A stretch of DNA of 33,134 nucleotides from DATGKR01 sp035294565. Its GTDB lineage: Bacteria; Actinomycetota; Acidimicrobiia; Acidimicrobiales; Palsa-688. Positions 1 through 6,783 of this stretch are shown here, piece by piece. The notes beneath the pieces were generated by a model, which saw nothing but the letters and a program-made list of their open reading frames with translations, searched no databases and was not told the DNA's origin. The stretch spans positions 1 through 33,134 of the forward strand of contig DATGKR010000200.1 in assembly GCA_035294565.1 (NCBI GenBank), written 5' to 3'. Position 1 is the stretch's first letter. Each line of letters opens with the position of its first letter. Both the position numbers and the translations under genes were made by a program.

Positions 1-2
1 AC

Positions 3-251
3 GTCGACCAGAACGGCAAGGAGGTGCAGCGCAAGGTCCGGGTCGGCCTGGTGGGACCGGTGTACACCCAGATCGAGTCCGGCATCGCCGTCGGCGAGAC
101 CGTGGTGCTGGCCGACGCTTCCCTGCCCGTACCGGCGTCGAGCACGAACCCGTCGGCGCTGAGGGGGCTGGCGGGGATCGGCGGAGGCAACCGGGCCTTC
201 TCCGGCGGGGGCGCCGCCGGGACAGCCCGAAGAACCGCTCCGGGCGGATGA
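3..251 (+). CDS. C-terminal end of HlyD/MacA-like efflux periplasmic adaptor subunit (5' partial)
   Basis: Open reading frame entering from the left edge and ending at TGA 249-251; about 82 residues are visible. The stretch with KVRVGLVGPVYTQIESGI followed by GETVVLAD is typical of the last beta-barrel/membrane-proximal part of MacA/HlyD-type adaptors, where a short 'V.VG..g.y.eI.sGl..Ge.Vv' pattern recurs. It is followed by a low-complexity Gly/Ala/Ser/Arg tail (GLAGIGGGNRAF and similar), also common at the end of such adaptors in Gram-positive bacteria. The family links an ATP-driven or proton-driven exporter to the cell exterior. No transporter ATPase or permease gene follows on this strand; the next gene is convergent, so partners would have to lie upstream. 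Family assignment is by pattern recognition on a fragment. Confidence 0.6.
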   Translation, partial: VDQNGKEVQRKVRVGLVGPVYTQIESGIAVGETVVLADASLPVPASSTNPSALRGLAGIGGGNRAFSGGGAAGTARRTAPGG

Positions 252-278
252 GCCGCGGAGAACTGCCGGGCGGCGCCG

Positions 279-300
279 GGCCGGGCCTAGTCGCCCGGCC
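279..300. terminator. GC-rich hairpin between convergent genes
   Basis: An 8-bp perfect stem (279-286 with 293-300) and a 6-base loop containing the stop codon of the leftward DUF3040 gene. It lies 28 bases after the adaptor stop. There is no U-tract on either side, so it would be a GC-hairpin terminator of the actinobacterial kind or merely a barrier between convergent transcripts. Termination is inferred. Confidence 0.45.
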
Positions 301-661
301 GGCTGGTCCGCTCCCCGCCCAGGCGGCGCTCGACGAGCCCGGCGAGCATGCGCAGGCCGGCGGTGCACGCCAGCGCCCCCACGACCGCCACAGCAAGGCC
401 GGTGCTCACGCCCAGCACGACGAGGACCAGCCCCGCCACCAGCGTCGGTGCGCCCCACCACCCGCCGCGTGCGAGGCGGGCCAGCGGGCGGCCGAACCGG
501 GCCGACACGACGGCGTGCGCACGCAAGGCGAGGGCGTGGATCCTGGCGCCCGGCGTGCCTTTGAGCCGGGCGGCGAACTCGGGATCTGCTGCGGCCGCGG
601 CCGCCTCGAGGTGCGCAAGAGCTGCCCGCTCGGCGGCGCTCAGTCTCGCGTCAGGAGTCAT
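287..661 (-). CDS. DUF3040 domain small membrane protein
   Basis: 124 residues from ATG 661. The N-terminus LSAAERAALAHLEAAAAAADPEF matches the DUF3040 pattern (LSxxExxxLxxIExxLxxxDPxFA) found almost only in Actinobacteria. After a basic stretch (about residues 40-66) come two hydrophobic segments at roughly 71-88 and 90-107, then a short Arg-rich cytoplasmic tail. The function of the family is unknown. The start is decided by a good ribosome site, AGGTGG, 4-5 bases before ATG; the frame is open further upstream but without a comparable site. The gene is convergent with the efflux adaptor and shares a hairpin with it. It is divergent from polyphosphate glucokinase across a 503-base gap. Family call is firm, function is not. 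Confidence 0.82.
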   Translation of the reverse strand: MTPDARLSAAERAALAHLEAAAAAADPEFAARLKGTPGARIHALALRAHAVVSARFGRPLARLARGGWWGAPTLVAGLVLVVLGVSTGLAVAVVGALACTAGLRMLAGLVERRLGGERTSRPGD

Positions 662-1164
662 CTCTCCACCTCTGTCCAGCTGGAACTCTCGATTCACATT
701 CTCTACCCATCGGGCCTTCCCCGTCGAGAGGCAAAAGGCCCTCCGGCCGACAGGACGCCGCGCGGGCTCGAGGTGGTTGAGCAGTTCGCCTCGACGCGCC
801 GGTTTTCGCGGGCGGGCGCGGCTGACATGTCGAAAAGCATCCGGGGGCACGCCGGCCAGTCGCAGAGTTGCTCGAGACGACCGGCCACCCGAGACCGGCG
901 AGCTGGGACTGCGCCTGAGCCACGGAAAAATCATTAGCCAGGCTACGAATCCCGAGTTAGTAGCCGTAGAGCGCTATCAAGTCGTATCTCGTTCACAACT
1001 CGGGAGCATTAGTTCGGATAACTAACCACAGAGGTGGGGCTCCTCGGAGAACCACCACCGTTGCGAGCTCGGCGACGCCTACGCCGTGGTGGGCTCGTCA
1101 ACCACCATGAGCCCGTCAACCCCGGGCAGCTGAGCGGCCCAGGAGAGGACGTAGGCTCACCCAC
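662..1164. promoter_or_regulatory. 503-base intergenic region with AT-rich core and inverted repeats
   Basis: No convincing gene. 662-920 is ordinary GC-rich sequence with nothing recognisable apart from upstream elements of the DUF3040 gene. 925-1026 is markedly more AT-rich. It contains a perfect inverted repeat TTAGTT-CGGAT-AACTAA (1009-1025) and a further TTAGT half-site at 957-961. Then CCACCAC (1052-1058) pairs with GTGGTGG (1086-1092), GGGCTC (1091-1096) pairs with GAGCCC (1109-1114), and CGTCAACC occurs twice, 18 bases apart (1096-1103, 1114-1121). The arrangement suggests operators or a structured leader controlling the flanking divergent genes. That role is inference. Confidence 0.5.
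1152..1157 (+). promoter_or_regulatory. -10 box TAGGCT of a leaderless polyphosphate glucokinase promoter
   Basis: TANNNT hexamer ending 7 bases before the ATG at 1165, the spacing expected when transcription starts at the initiation codon. One of a series of identical layouts in this window. Confidence 0.5.
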
Positions 1165-2013
1165 ATGGCCGCCACGCGATCCCCCAAGCCGTCCAACACT
1201 GCGGCGCCCGAGACAACGGACAGCGCGCCGCCCACCGGGCGCCCCGGGGAGGGTCCCACCACCCTGGCCATCGACGTGGGCGGCACCGGGCTGAAGGCCT
1301 CGGTCCTCGACGCCACCGGCCAGATGGAGCACGCCCGCGCCAGGGTGGACACCCCCTACCCGCTTTCGCCGCAGAAGCTGGTCATGGAGCTCGAGAAGCT
1401 GGCGGCGGACCTGCCTCCGTTCGACCGGATATCGGTCGGGTTCCCGGGGATGGTCCGCAAGGGGCGGATCCTGTCCGCCCCGCACTTCGTCGCCCCCGAC
1501 GGCCCGGGTGGGACACCAGCGCCGAAGCTGGTGCGGGCGTGGCAGGACTTCGACCTGGCCGCCGCTCTCGAGGAGGCTACCGGCAAGCCGGCGAAGGTGG
1601 CCAACGACGCCGACGTTCAAGGCGCCGCGGTGGTCGAAGGGAAGGGGTTCGAAGCGGTGGTCACCTTGGGCACTGGCGTCGGCACCGCCTTCTTCAGCGA
1701 CGGCCAACTGCTCCCCCACTTCGAGTTCGCCCACCATCCGCTGCGCCGGGACCTCACCTACAACGAGGTGCTCGGCGAGGCGGCCCGCAGGAAGGCCGGG
1801 GACAAGAAGTGGGCGAAGCGGGTGTGGGAGGCGGTGGAGACGCTCAGGGCGCTGACCTTCTTCGACCACTGCTACATAGGCGGGGGGAACTCGGCTCGCC
1901 TCGGCCCGGAGCTGCCCGCTGCGGTCAGCCTGGTCGACAACGCGGCGGGCATCCTGGGCGGGATAAGGCTGTGGGAGCGGACGGGGGGAGCCGCGGGGGA
2001 AGTGGCTCGTTGA
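1165..2013 (+). CDS. ppgK: Polyphosphate glucokinase (ROK family)
   Basis: 282 residues. Phosphorylates glucose to glucose 6-phosphate with inorganic polyphosphate (and usually ATP) in the cytoplasm. The phosphate-binding motif LAIDVGGTGLKASVLD lies at residues 34-49, the catalytic NDAD at 147-150 (Asp148), and the second glycine-rich loop VTLGTGVGTAFF at about 166-177. The zinc-binding Cys cluster of ordinary ROK glucokinases is absent, as in the polyphosphate subfamily, and the C-terminal YIGGGNSARL motif is typical of it. The first ~30 residues are a Pro/Thr/Ser-rich extension. Usual length in Actinobacteria is about 250-280. The start at 1165 is supported by a TANNNT box 7 bases upstream (leaderless); the GGAGAGG at 1142-1148 is too far for a normal ribosome site. 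Single-gene unit, convergent with pncB. Confidence 0.92.
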   Translation: MAATRSPKPSNTAAPETTDSAPPTGRPGEGPTTLAIDVGGTGLKASVLDATGQMEHARARVDTPYPLSPQKLVMELEKLAADLPPFDRISVGFPGMVRKGRILSAPHFVAPDGPGGTPAPKLVRAWQDFDLAAALEEATGKPAKVANDADVQGAAVVEGKGFEAVVTLGTGVGTAFFSDGQLLPHFEFAHHPLRRDLTYNEVLGEAARRKAGDKKWAKRVWEAVETLRALTFFDHCYIGGGNSARLGPELPAAVSLVDNAAGILGGIRLWERTGGAAGEVAR

Positions 2014-2014
2014 G

Positions 2015-2029
2015 CGCCGCCTAGCGGCG
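2015..2029. terminator. Short hairpin between convergent ppgK and pncB
   Basis: CGCCGC and GCGGCG flank a 3-base loop that is the pncB stop codon (read leftward). The stop codons of the two genes are only 7 bases apart. No U-tract. Bidirectional termination is inferred. Confidence 0.4.
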
Positions 2030-3256
2030 GTCGAACACCACCTCGAGGGTTCGCCCCCCAAGGCCGGCGACGGCGCGGCGATGGCGTTCCCGTGCCTCCT
2101 CGACGCTCCCGGCGAGCCGGCGCTGCCCGGCCACCACCGCCTCGACCTGCAGCGGCACCCCGTCCGCCGTGCCGCTCGACCCGGTCACCAGGTCGGCCCC
2201 TCCGTCGGGCGCCCGCCAGGCCAGCTTGCGTCCACCGACGGTCACCTTCCCCGGCGACGTCTTGGCCACCGGCCGCCCGTCGACCTCGACCAGCTTGTAG
2301 ACCAAGCCGGCGGTGGGACGCCCCCCGCCCATGACGACGCTCGTTCCAGCCCCATAGGCGTCGACCGGGCTGCCTGACAGGGCGCGGATCGCCCGCTCGT
2401 CGAGGTCGCCGGTGACGACGATCCTCGCCCCCGAGGCGCCGAGGGAGTCGAGCAGCTTGCGGGCCCGCAGGGCTTCCTCCCCGAGGTCTCCCGAGTCGAT
2501 CCGGACAGCAGCGAGCGCGTCGCCGGCCGCGTCGACCGCCGCGCGGATGCCCGCCTCGGTGTCGTAGGTGTCGACCAGCAGGGTGGTCGACGTCCCCAAG
2601 CAGGACAGCTGCGCCTCGAAAGCGGAGCGCTCGTCGGGGAACAGCAGCACGAAGGCGTGCGCGGCGGTGCCCGCCGTCGGCACCCCGTAGCGGCGGCCTG
2701 CCTCGAGGTTGGACGTCGAAGCGAGGCCGGCGATGTAAGCGGCCCGAGCCGCAGCGACAGCCGCTTCGGGGTCGGTGCGCCGGCTTCCCATCTCGATCAC
2801 CGGCCGGTCCCCTGCGGCTGCGGCGATGAGCGAGGCGGCCGAAGCCACCGCGCAGTCGTGGTTGAGGATCGACAGGGCGAGCGTTTCGAGCAGTACCGCC
2901 TCGCCGAAAGTTCCCGACACGGTCAGCACCGGAGACCCGGCTCCGTAGATCTCCCCCTCGGGGTAGGAGGCGAAGTCACCGGAGAACCGGAACCCGGCGA
3001 GCCGTTCCAAAGCCCGGTCGGACACGACGCGCCGGTGGCCGAGCCATTCGAGCTGGGCCTCGTCGAAACGGAATCGTTCCAGCGCGTCGAGGAGCCGGTC
3101 GAGGCCGGCGAAGACGCCGTAGCGGCGGCCGGGCGGGAGGGAGCGCGTGAACACCTCGAACACGACCGGGACGTCGGCGCGCCCGGCGGCGAGCGCCGCG
3201 TCGAGCATCGTCAGCTCGTAGTGGTCGGTGTAGAAGGCGGTGGACCCCCCGTTCAC
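2021..3256 (-). CDS. pncB: Nicotinate phosphoribosyltransferase
   Basis: 411 residues from GTG 3256. Joins nicotinate and PRPP to form nicotinate mononucleotide, with ATP hydrolysis, in the NAD salvage (Preiss-Handler) pathway. Family signatures are clear: YTDHYELTML (9-18), GSRRTDPEAAVAAARAAYI (157-175), GVPTAGTAAHAF with the His expected to be phosphorylated (His200), and RIDSGDLGEEA for phosphoribosyl binding. The start is chosen because GTG overlaps the gatD stop as GTGA and an AGGAG site sits 7 bases upstream. The reading frame continues far upstream, but only as the antisense shadow of gatD. Third gene of a murT-gatD-pncB operon, so NAD salvage is translationally coupled to peptidoglycan amidation here. 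Confidence 0.95.
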   Translation of the reverse strand: MNGGSTAFYTDHYELTMLDAALAAGRADVPVVFEVFTRSLPPGRRYGVFAGLDRLLDALERFRFDEAQLEWLGHRRVVSDRALERLAGFRFSGDFASYPEGEIYGAGSPVLTVSGTFGEAVLLETLALSILNHDCAVASAASLIAAAAGDRPVIEMGSRRTDPEAAVAAARAAYIAGLASTSNLEAGRRYGVPTAGTAAHAFVLLFPDERSAFEAQLSCLGTSTTLLVDTYDTEAGIRAAVDAAGDALAAVRIDSGDLGEEALRARKLLDSLGASGARIVVTGDLDERAIRALSGSPVDAYGAGTSVVMGGGRPTAGLVYKLVEVDGRPVAKTSPGKVTVGGRKLAWRAPDGGADLVTGSSGTADGVPLQVEAVVAGQRRLAGSVEEARERHRRAVAGLGGRTLEVVFDRR

Positions 3257-3978
3257 CGGCGGCTCCTGCCGCGTCGGCCGACGGCCTCGGCGAGACGCTC
3301 CCGGCGCAGCTCGTCGCAGTCGGAGTCGTCGAGCGGTGCGAGCTCGCCTACCACCCAGGACAGCAGCAGATCGGCGAAGGCGGGGTTGCGGGCCAGCACC
3401 GGGCCGTGGAGGTAGGTGCCGACGACCCGCCCGCACCTCGCGCCGTCGGTGCGCGAACCGTCGTCGTTGCCGTGCCCGGCGACGACCCGCCCGAGCGGCA
3501 CCGCACCAGGTCCGAGGGTGGTGGAACCAGAATGGTTCTCGTAGCCGCTCAGCAGGGGCAGGCCTAGCTCGGGGGCCGGCTCGACAACGATCTCCCCCAC
3601 CGCCCGCCGCCCCCTCCCGGGCACGGTGGTGCAGTCGAGCAAGCCGAGCCCCTCGACCGGTTTGCCGTCCGCCCCGGCGAAGCTTCTCCCCACGATCTGC
3701 AGGCCGGCGCAGACGGCGAGCACCACGGCGCCCGAGTCCACGGCGCGGCGCACCGGGCTGGACGCCAGCTGGCGTGCCGCCAGCGTCTGGGGCAGGTCCT
3801 CCCCGCCTCCCACCACATAGATGTCGCAGCAACCGGGCACGGGATCTCCGGCGCGGACGGTCAGCGTCTCGGCGGCGAAGCCCCGCCAGCGGAGACGCTG
3901 GGCGAGGATCACGGCGTTGCCCGAGTCGCCGTAGGTCCCGAGCAGGTCGGGGAAGAGCAGGCCGATGGCGACTGTCAC
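3253..3978 (-). CDS. gatD: Lipid II isoglutaminyl synthase, glutaminase subunit GatD
   Basis: 241 residues. Class I glutamine amidotransferase-like (CobB/CobQ-type) subunit that releases ammonia from glutamine for MurT, which amidates D-isoglutamate of lipid II. The nucleophile elbow AVCAGLQ carries Cys90 and the catalytic His191 lies in GTYLHGPVLARNP. These positions agree closely with the Cys94/His189 pair of the Staphylococcus aureus enzyme. The GGGEDLPQ segment at 57-64 is the family's conserved loop after strand 'YVV'. ATG 3978 overlaps the murT stop as ATGA, and its own stop overlaps the pncB GTG. Length is normal for the family. Cytoplasmic; expected to form a heterodimer with MurT. 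Confidence 0.94.
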   Translation of the reverse strand: MTVAIGLLFPDLLGTYGDSGNAVILAQRLRWRGFAAETLTVRAGDPVPGCCDIYVVGGGEDLPQTLAARQLASSPVRRAVDSGAVVLAVCAGLQIVGRSFAGADGKPVEGLGLLDCTTVPGRGRRAVGEIVVEPAPELGLPLLSGYENHSGSTTLGPGAVPLGRVVAGHGNDDGSRTDGARCGRVVGTYLHGPVLARNPAFADLLLSWVVGELAPLDDSDCDELRRERLAEAVGRRGRSRR

Positions 3979-5198
3979 AACCGGCTCCTGAGGTCCTGGA
4001 ACGCCGTGTAGTTGGCGACGACGTCGACCTCGGCGGCCCCGGCCACGGAGATGGCGGCCACCGGGTCGGGCTCGTGGACGTGCTCCACCTCGGCGTAGCG
4101 GAGCCGCACCGCCAGATCCCGCCCCCGCTCACCGGTGGCGACGACGAAACGGCCGGTGAGCCTCTCGAACGGGACGTCCCACAGCCACGACGGGTCGCGC
4201 CCGTCGGCGACCCGGGCGTTGATGGCGACGACGAGGGGGACGGGCGGCGGGCGCAGGAAGTCGAACACCTCCAACCACCCGGCGGGGTTCTTGGCCAGGA
4301 GGAGCCGCGCCTCGCACCCGCCGGCGCGCACCGCGGCGTACCTTCCGGCCACCTCGGCGACCGAGGAGAAGGCCCGGACGGCGGCGTCGGGGTCGACGCC
4401 CATGACCTCGGCGGCGGCGACCGCCATTGCCGCGTTGGCCCGGTTGGCCCGCCCGGGCAGGCGCAGCTCCAGTCGGATCCGCCGGCCGGTCGCCCACACC
4501 ACGTCGTCGCCTTCCAGCCCCACGTCGAGGTCCGGGCGGCGAAGGTCGCAGCCGCCGCAGGCCCAACCCGTAGCCGGGTCGAAGACGATCCTCCCCCCGC
4601 AGGACGGGCAGCTGCCGGCGTCGTCGGTCCACGGCTGCCCGGCCCCCACCCACCGGACCCTCCCGGCGGCTCCCGCGCCCCACACCACGAGCGGGTCGTC
4701 GGCGTTGGCCACCACCGTCGCAGACGCGCCGGCCAGCGCGGCCCGCCACCGCCCGGCGACGCTGCGCACCTCGTTGTTGCGATCGAGCTGGTCGCGACTG
4801 AGGTTGAGCAGCGCCACGGCCGCCGGCGACGTCGCCTCGACCACCCTGGCCAGCCACGCCTCGTCGACCTCCAGGGCGGCGGCCGCCCGCTCCGGTCCCG
4901 GCGCGAGCGCCGCCACCAGGCCGGGGGGCAGGTTGGCGCCTTGGGCGTTGGTGACCACCGCTCCGCGGGTGCGCAGAGCCGCGGCGAGGAGGGTGGTCGT
5001 GGTGGTCTTGCCGTTGGTGCCCGACACCAGCGCCACCGCCCGGCCTGCCGCGAGGCGACCCAGGGCGCCCGGGTCGACGGCGAGAATCGCCCTGCCGCCT
5101 ATGACCGAACCGCCTCCGGTGCCGAGAAGCCGGGACACCCCCGAAACGGCCGCGCCGAGCCCCGCCGCCAGGCGGGTCCGGGCAGGCAGGGGGCTCAT
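3975..5198 (-). CDS. murT: Lipid II isoglutaminyl synthase, Mur ligase-like subunit MurT
   Basis: 407 residues. ATP-dependent amidation of the D-Glu of lipid II using ammonia channelled from GatD. The P-loop GTNGKTTTT is at 60-68. A Cys4 zinc ribbon (Cys197, Cys200, Cys214, Cys217) is inserted in the middle domain, a hallmark of MurT. The C-terminal DUF1727 domain keeps ADGRDPSWLWD, holding the Asp that completes the GatD catalytic triad in characterised complexes. The start ATG 5198 has TACCCT 7 bases upstream and no ribosome site, so translation is probably leaderless. First gene of the leftward operon with gatD and pncB; divergent from doxX with 45 bases between starts. Confidence 0.95.
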   Translation of the reverse strand: MSPLPARTRLAAGLGAAVSGVSRLLGTGGGSVIGGRAILAVDPGALGRLAAGRAVALVSGTNGKTTTTTLLAAALRTRGAVVTNAQGANLPPGLVAALAPGPERAAAALEVDEAWLARVVEATSPAAVALLNLSRDQLDRNNEVRSVAGRWRAALAGASATVVANADDPLVVWGAGAAGRVRWVGAGQPWTDDAGSCPSCGGRIVFDPATGWACGGCDLRRPDLDVGLEGDDVVWATGRRIRLELRLPGRANRANAAMAVAAAEVMGVDPDAAVRAFSSVAEVAGRYAAVRAGGCEARLLLAKNPAGWLEVFDFLRPPPVPLVVAINARVADGRDPSWLWDVPFERLTGRFVVATGERGRDLAVRLRYAEVEHVHEPDPVAAISVAGAAEVDVVANYTAFQDLRSRL

Positions 5199-5205
5199 CG
5201 CGGCG

Positions 5206-5211
5206 AGGGTA
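5206..5211 (-). promoter_or_regulatory. -10 box TACCCT of the murT-gatD-pncB operon
   Basis: TANNNT hexamer read leftward, ending 7 bases before the murT ATG at 5198. No ribosome site in between. Leaderless layout. Confidence 0.5.
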
Positions 5212-5229
5212 CCCGTCCGGCGAGGACAC

Positions 5230-5235
5230 TAGGTT
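5230..5235 (+). promoter_or_regulatory. -10 box TAGGTT of the doxX-ligD pair
   Basis: TANNNT hexamer ending 8 bases before ATG 5244. Its mate for the divergent murT operon lies only 18 bases to the left, so the two promoters sit back to back in a 45-base gap. Confidence 0.5.
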
Positions 5236-5243
5236 GTGCCCAC

Positions 5244-5762
5244 ATGAAGCGATCCCCGGTCGACAGCGCCGCCTTGGCGCTGCGTTTGACCATCGGCCCG
5301 ATGCTCGTCTCCCACGGCGCCAACAAGGTCTTCGGCAAGGGAGGCCTCGAGGGAACCACCCGCTGGTTCGACTCCCTCGGGCTGCGCCCGGCGCACGTCC
5401 ACGCCCGGATGGCCGCGGCCACCGAGATCGGCGCCGGGACGCTGCTCACCCTCGGGGCGGCCAGTCCCCTGCCGTCGGCGGCCGCCATCGGGCTGATGGC
5501 GACAGCGGCGCGCACCGACCACAAAGGCAAGGGGTTCTTCGTGTTCAAGGGCGGCTGGGAGTACACCGGCGTGGTGGCCGCAGTCTGCGCGGTGATCGCC
5601 GCCCTCGGGCCGGGCCGCTTCTCCGTCGACGCCCTGATGGGCCGGCGCAGGGCGGGCTGGCGGTGGGCACTGGCCGCCTCCGCGCTCGGCCTGGCCTCCT
5701 CCACCGCCCTCCTCGCGGCCAGCTACAAGCCCGACGAGGAGCCGGCCCGGCAGGCAGCGTAG
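5244..5762 (+). CDS. DoxX family membrane protein
   Basis: 172 residues. Four hydrophobic segments can be followed (about 11-25, 55-75, 100-122 and 135-155). The conserved opening ALALRLTIGPMLVSHGANKVFG resembles the DoxX/SURF4-like pattern 'lRl.lG..f..hG..Klfg'. Members are small integral membrane proteins; some take part in redox or thiosulfate metabolism, but most have no proven role. The reading frame is open for a long way upstream, but that part is antisense to murT/gatD. The ATG at 5244 fits the TAGGTT box 8 bases upstream. Followed after 4 bases by the LigD polymerase gene, so probably cotranscribed with it. No functional link is evident. Confidence 0.82.
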   Translation: MKRSPVDSAALALRLTIGPMLVSHGANKVFGKGGLEGTTRWFDSLGLRPAHVHARMAAATEIGAGTLLTLGAASPLPSAAAIGLMATAARTDHKGKGFFVFKGGWEYTGVVAAVCAVIAALGPGRFSVDALMGRRRAGWRWALAASALGLASSTALLAASYKPDEEPARQAA

Positions 5763-5766
5763 AGCC

Positions 5767-6783
5767 TTGTCCTCGCCGGCCGAGCGGGTCGAGGTAGACG
5801 CCGGCGGCAGAAGGGTCGAGCTCTCCAGCCCGGCGAAGGTCCTCTTCCCCGAGCGCGGAGAGACCAAGCTGGACCTCGCCCGTTACTATCTGGCGGTCGC
5901 AGCGCCGCTCATGGAGTGCATGGGCGGCAGGCCGGTCTTGCTGCAGAGGTTCCCCGACGGCGCCACGGGGCCGTCCTTTTTCCAAAAGCGGGTCCCCCGG
6001 CACCGGCCGGAGTGGTTGGAGACGACCGTGGTGTCGACGCCCAACGGCACGTCGTCGCGTGCCCTGGTCGCCGCCGACATCGCCCACGTGATCTGGGCGG
6101 TCAACCTGGCCTGCCTCGGGTTCCACGTGTGGCCCGTGCGCGCGTCGGACCCCGACCACGCCGACGAGCTGAGGATCGACCTGGACCCCTCCCCGGGGGT
6201 GACCTTCGCCATGGTCGGGGAGGCCGCTTGGGAGACCAAGACGCTGCTGGAGGAGGTGGGCCTGACCGGCCTGGCCAAGACGACCGGCAGCCGGGGCCTC
6301 CACGTGTACGTGCGGCTCCGGCCCCGATGGGACCCGGTGCAGGTGCGCTCGGCCGCCGTCGCCGTCGCCCGGGAGCTGGAGCGGCGCCGGCCGGACCTGG
6401 TCACCGCCTCGTGGTGGAAGGAGCAGCGCGGCTCGAGGGTGTTCGTCGACTTCAACCAGAACGCACCGCACAAGACCGTCTTCGGCGCGTGGTCCGTTCG
6501 GGCGCGACCGGGAGGCCAGGTCTCGACGCCCTTCCGCTGGGAGGAGCTTGCCTCGCTCGACGCTGACTCGTTGACGCTCGCCACCGTCCCGCGCCGTCTC
6601 GCCGAGTCAGGCGACCCCTGGGCGGGGGCGGCCGGCGAGTCGCTCGAACCCCTGCTCGACCTGGCCCGCCGAGACGCGGCCGCCGGCCTGGAGGACGCCC
6701 CCTGGCCCCCGGTCTACCCGAAGATGCCGGGGGAGCCTCCCCGCGTGGCTCCCAGCCGGGCGAGAAGAGCCCGCCGGTCGTAG
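5767..6783 (+). CDS. ligD: Stand-alone LigD polymerase domain (NHEJ primase-polymerase)
   Basis: 338 residues. Archaeo-eukaryotic primase-type polymerase domain of LigD, which fills gaps with (preferably ribo-)nucleotides during Ku-dependent end joining. Motif I RIDLDP carries Asp138 and Asp140, motif II is KTTGSRGLHVYV (171-182), and the third metal ligand is Asp228 in SRVFVDFNQN. These match Asp137/139/227 of the Mycobacterium tuberculosis LigD polymerase almost position for position. The phosphate-binding N-terminal part SSPAKVLFP is also typical. No ligase or nuclease domain is attached, so this is the split arrangement common in Actinobacteria. The start is TTG 5767, 4 bases after doxX, with a weak ribosome site; a slightly different start cannot be excluded. 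The last 23 codons overlap the end of the convergent coupling-protein gene. No ku gene is in the window. Confidence 0.92.
   Translation: MSSPAERVEVDAGGRRVELSSPAKVLFPERGETKLDLARYYLAVAAPLMECMGGRPVLLQRFPDGATGPSFFQKRVPRHRPEWLETTVVSTPNGTSSRALVAADIAHVIWAVNLACLGFHVWPVRASDPDHADELRIDLDPSPGVTFAMVGEAAWETKTLLEEVGLTGLAKTTGSRGLHVYVRLRPRWDPVQVRSAAVAVARELERRRPDLVTASWWKEQRGSRVFVDFNQNAPHKTVFGAWSVRARPGGQVSTPFRWEELASLDADSLTLATVPRRLAESGDPWAGAAGESLEPLLDLARRDAAAGLEDAPWPPVYPKMPGEPPRVAPSRARRARRS

Noticed and set aside
287..934. Longer version of the DUF3040 protein starting near 934
   Set aside because: The added 91 residues are Arg/Pro-rich with no family match. ATG 661 has a strong ribosome site and begins the conserved domain.
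3240..5243. Forward open frame continuing upstream of doxX for about 2 kb
   Set aside because: It is antisense to murT and gatD and reads as Arg/Pro-rich noise; only the part from ATG 5244 has a recognisable fold.
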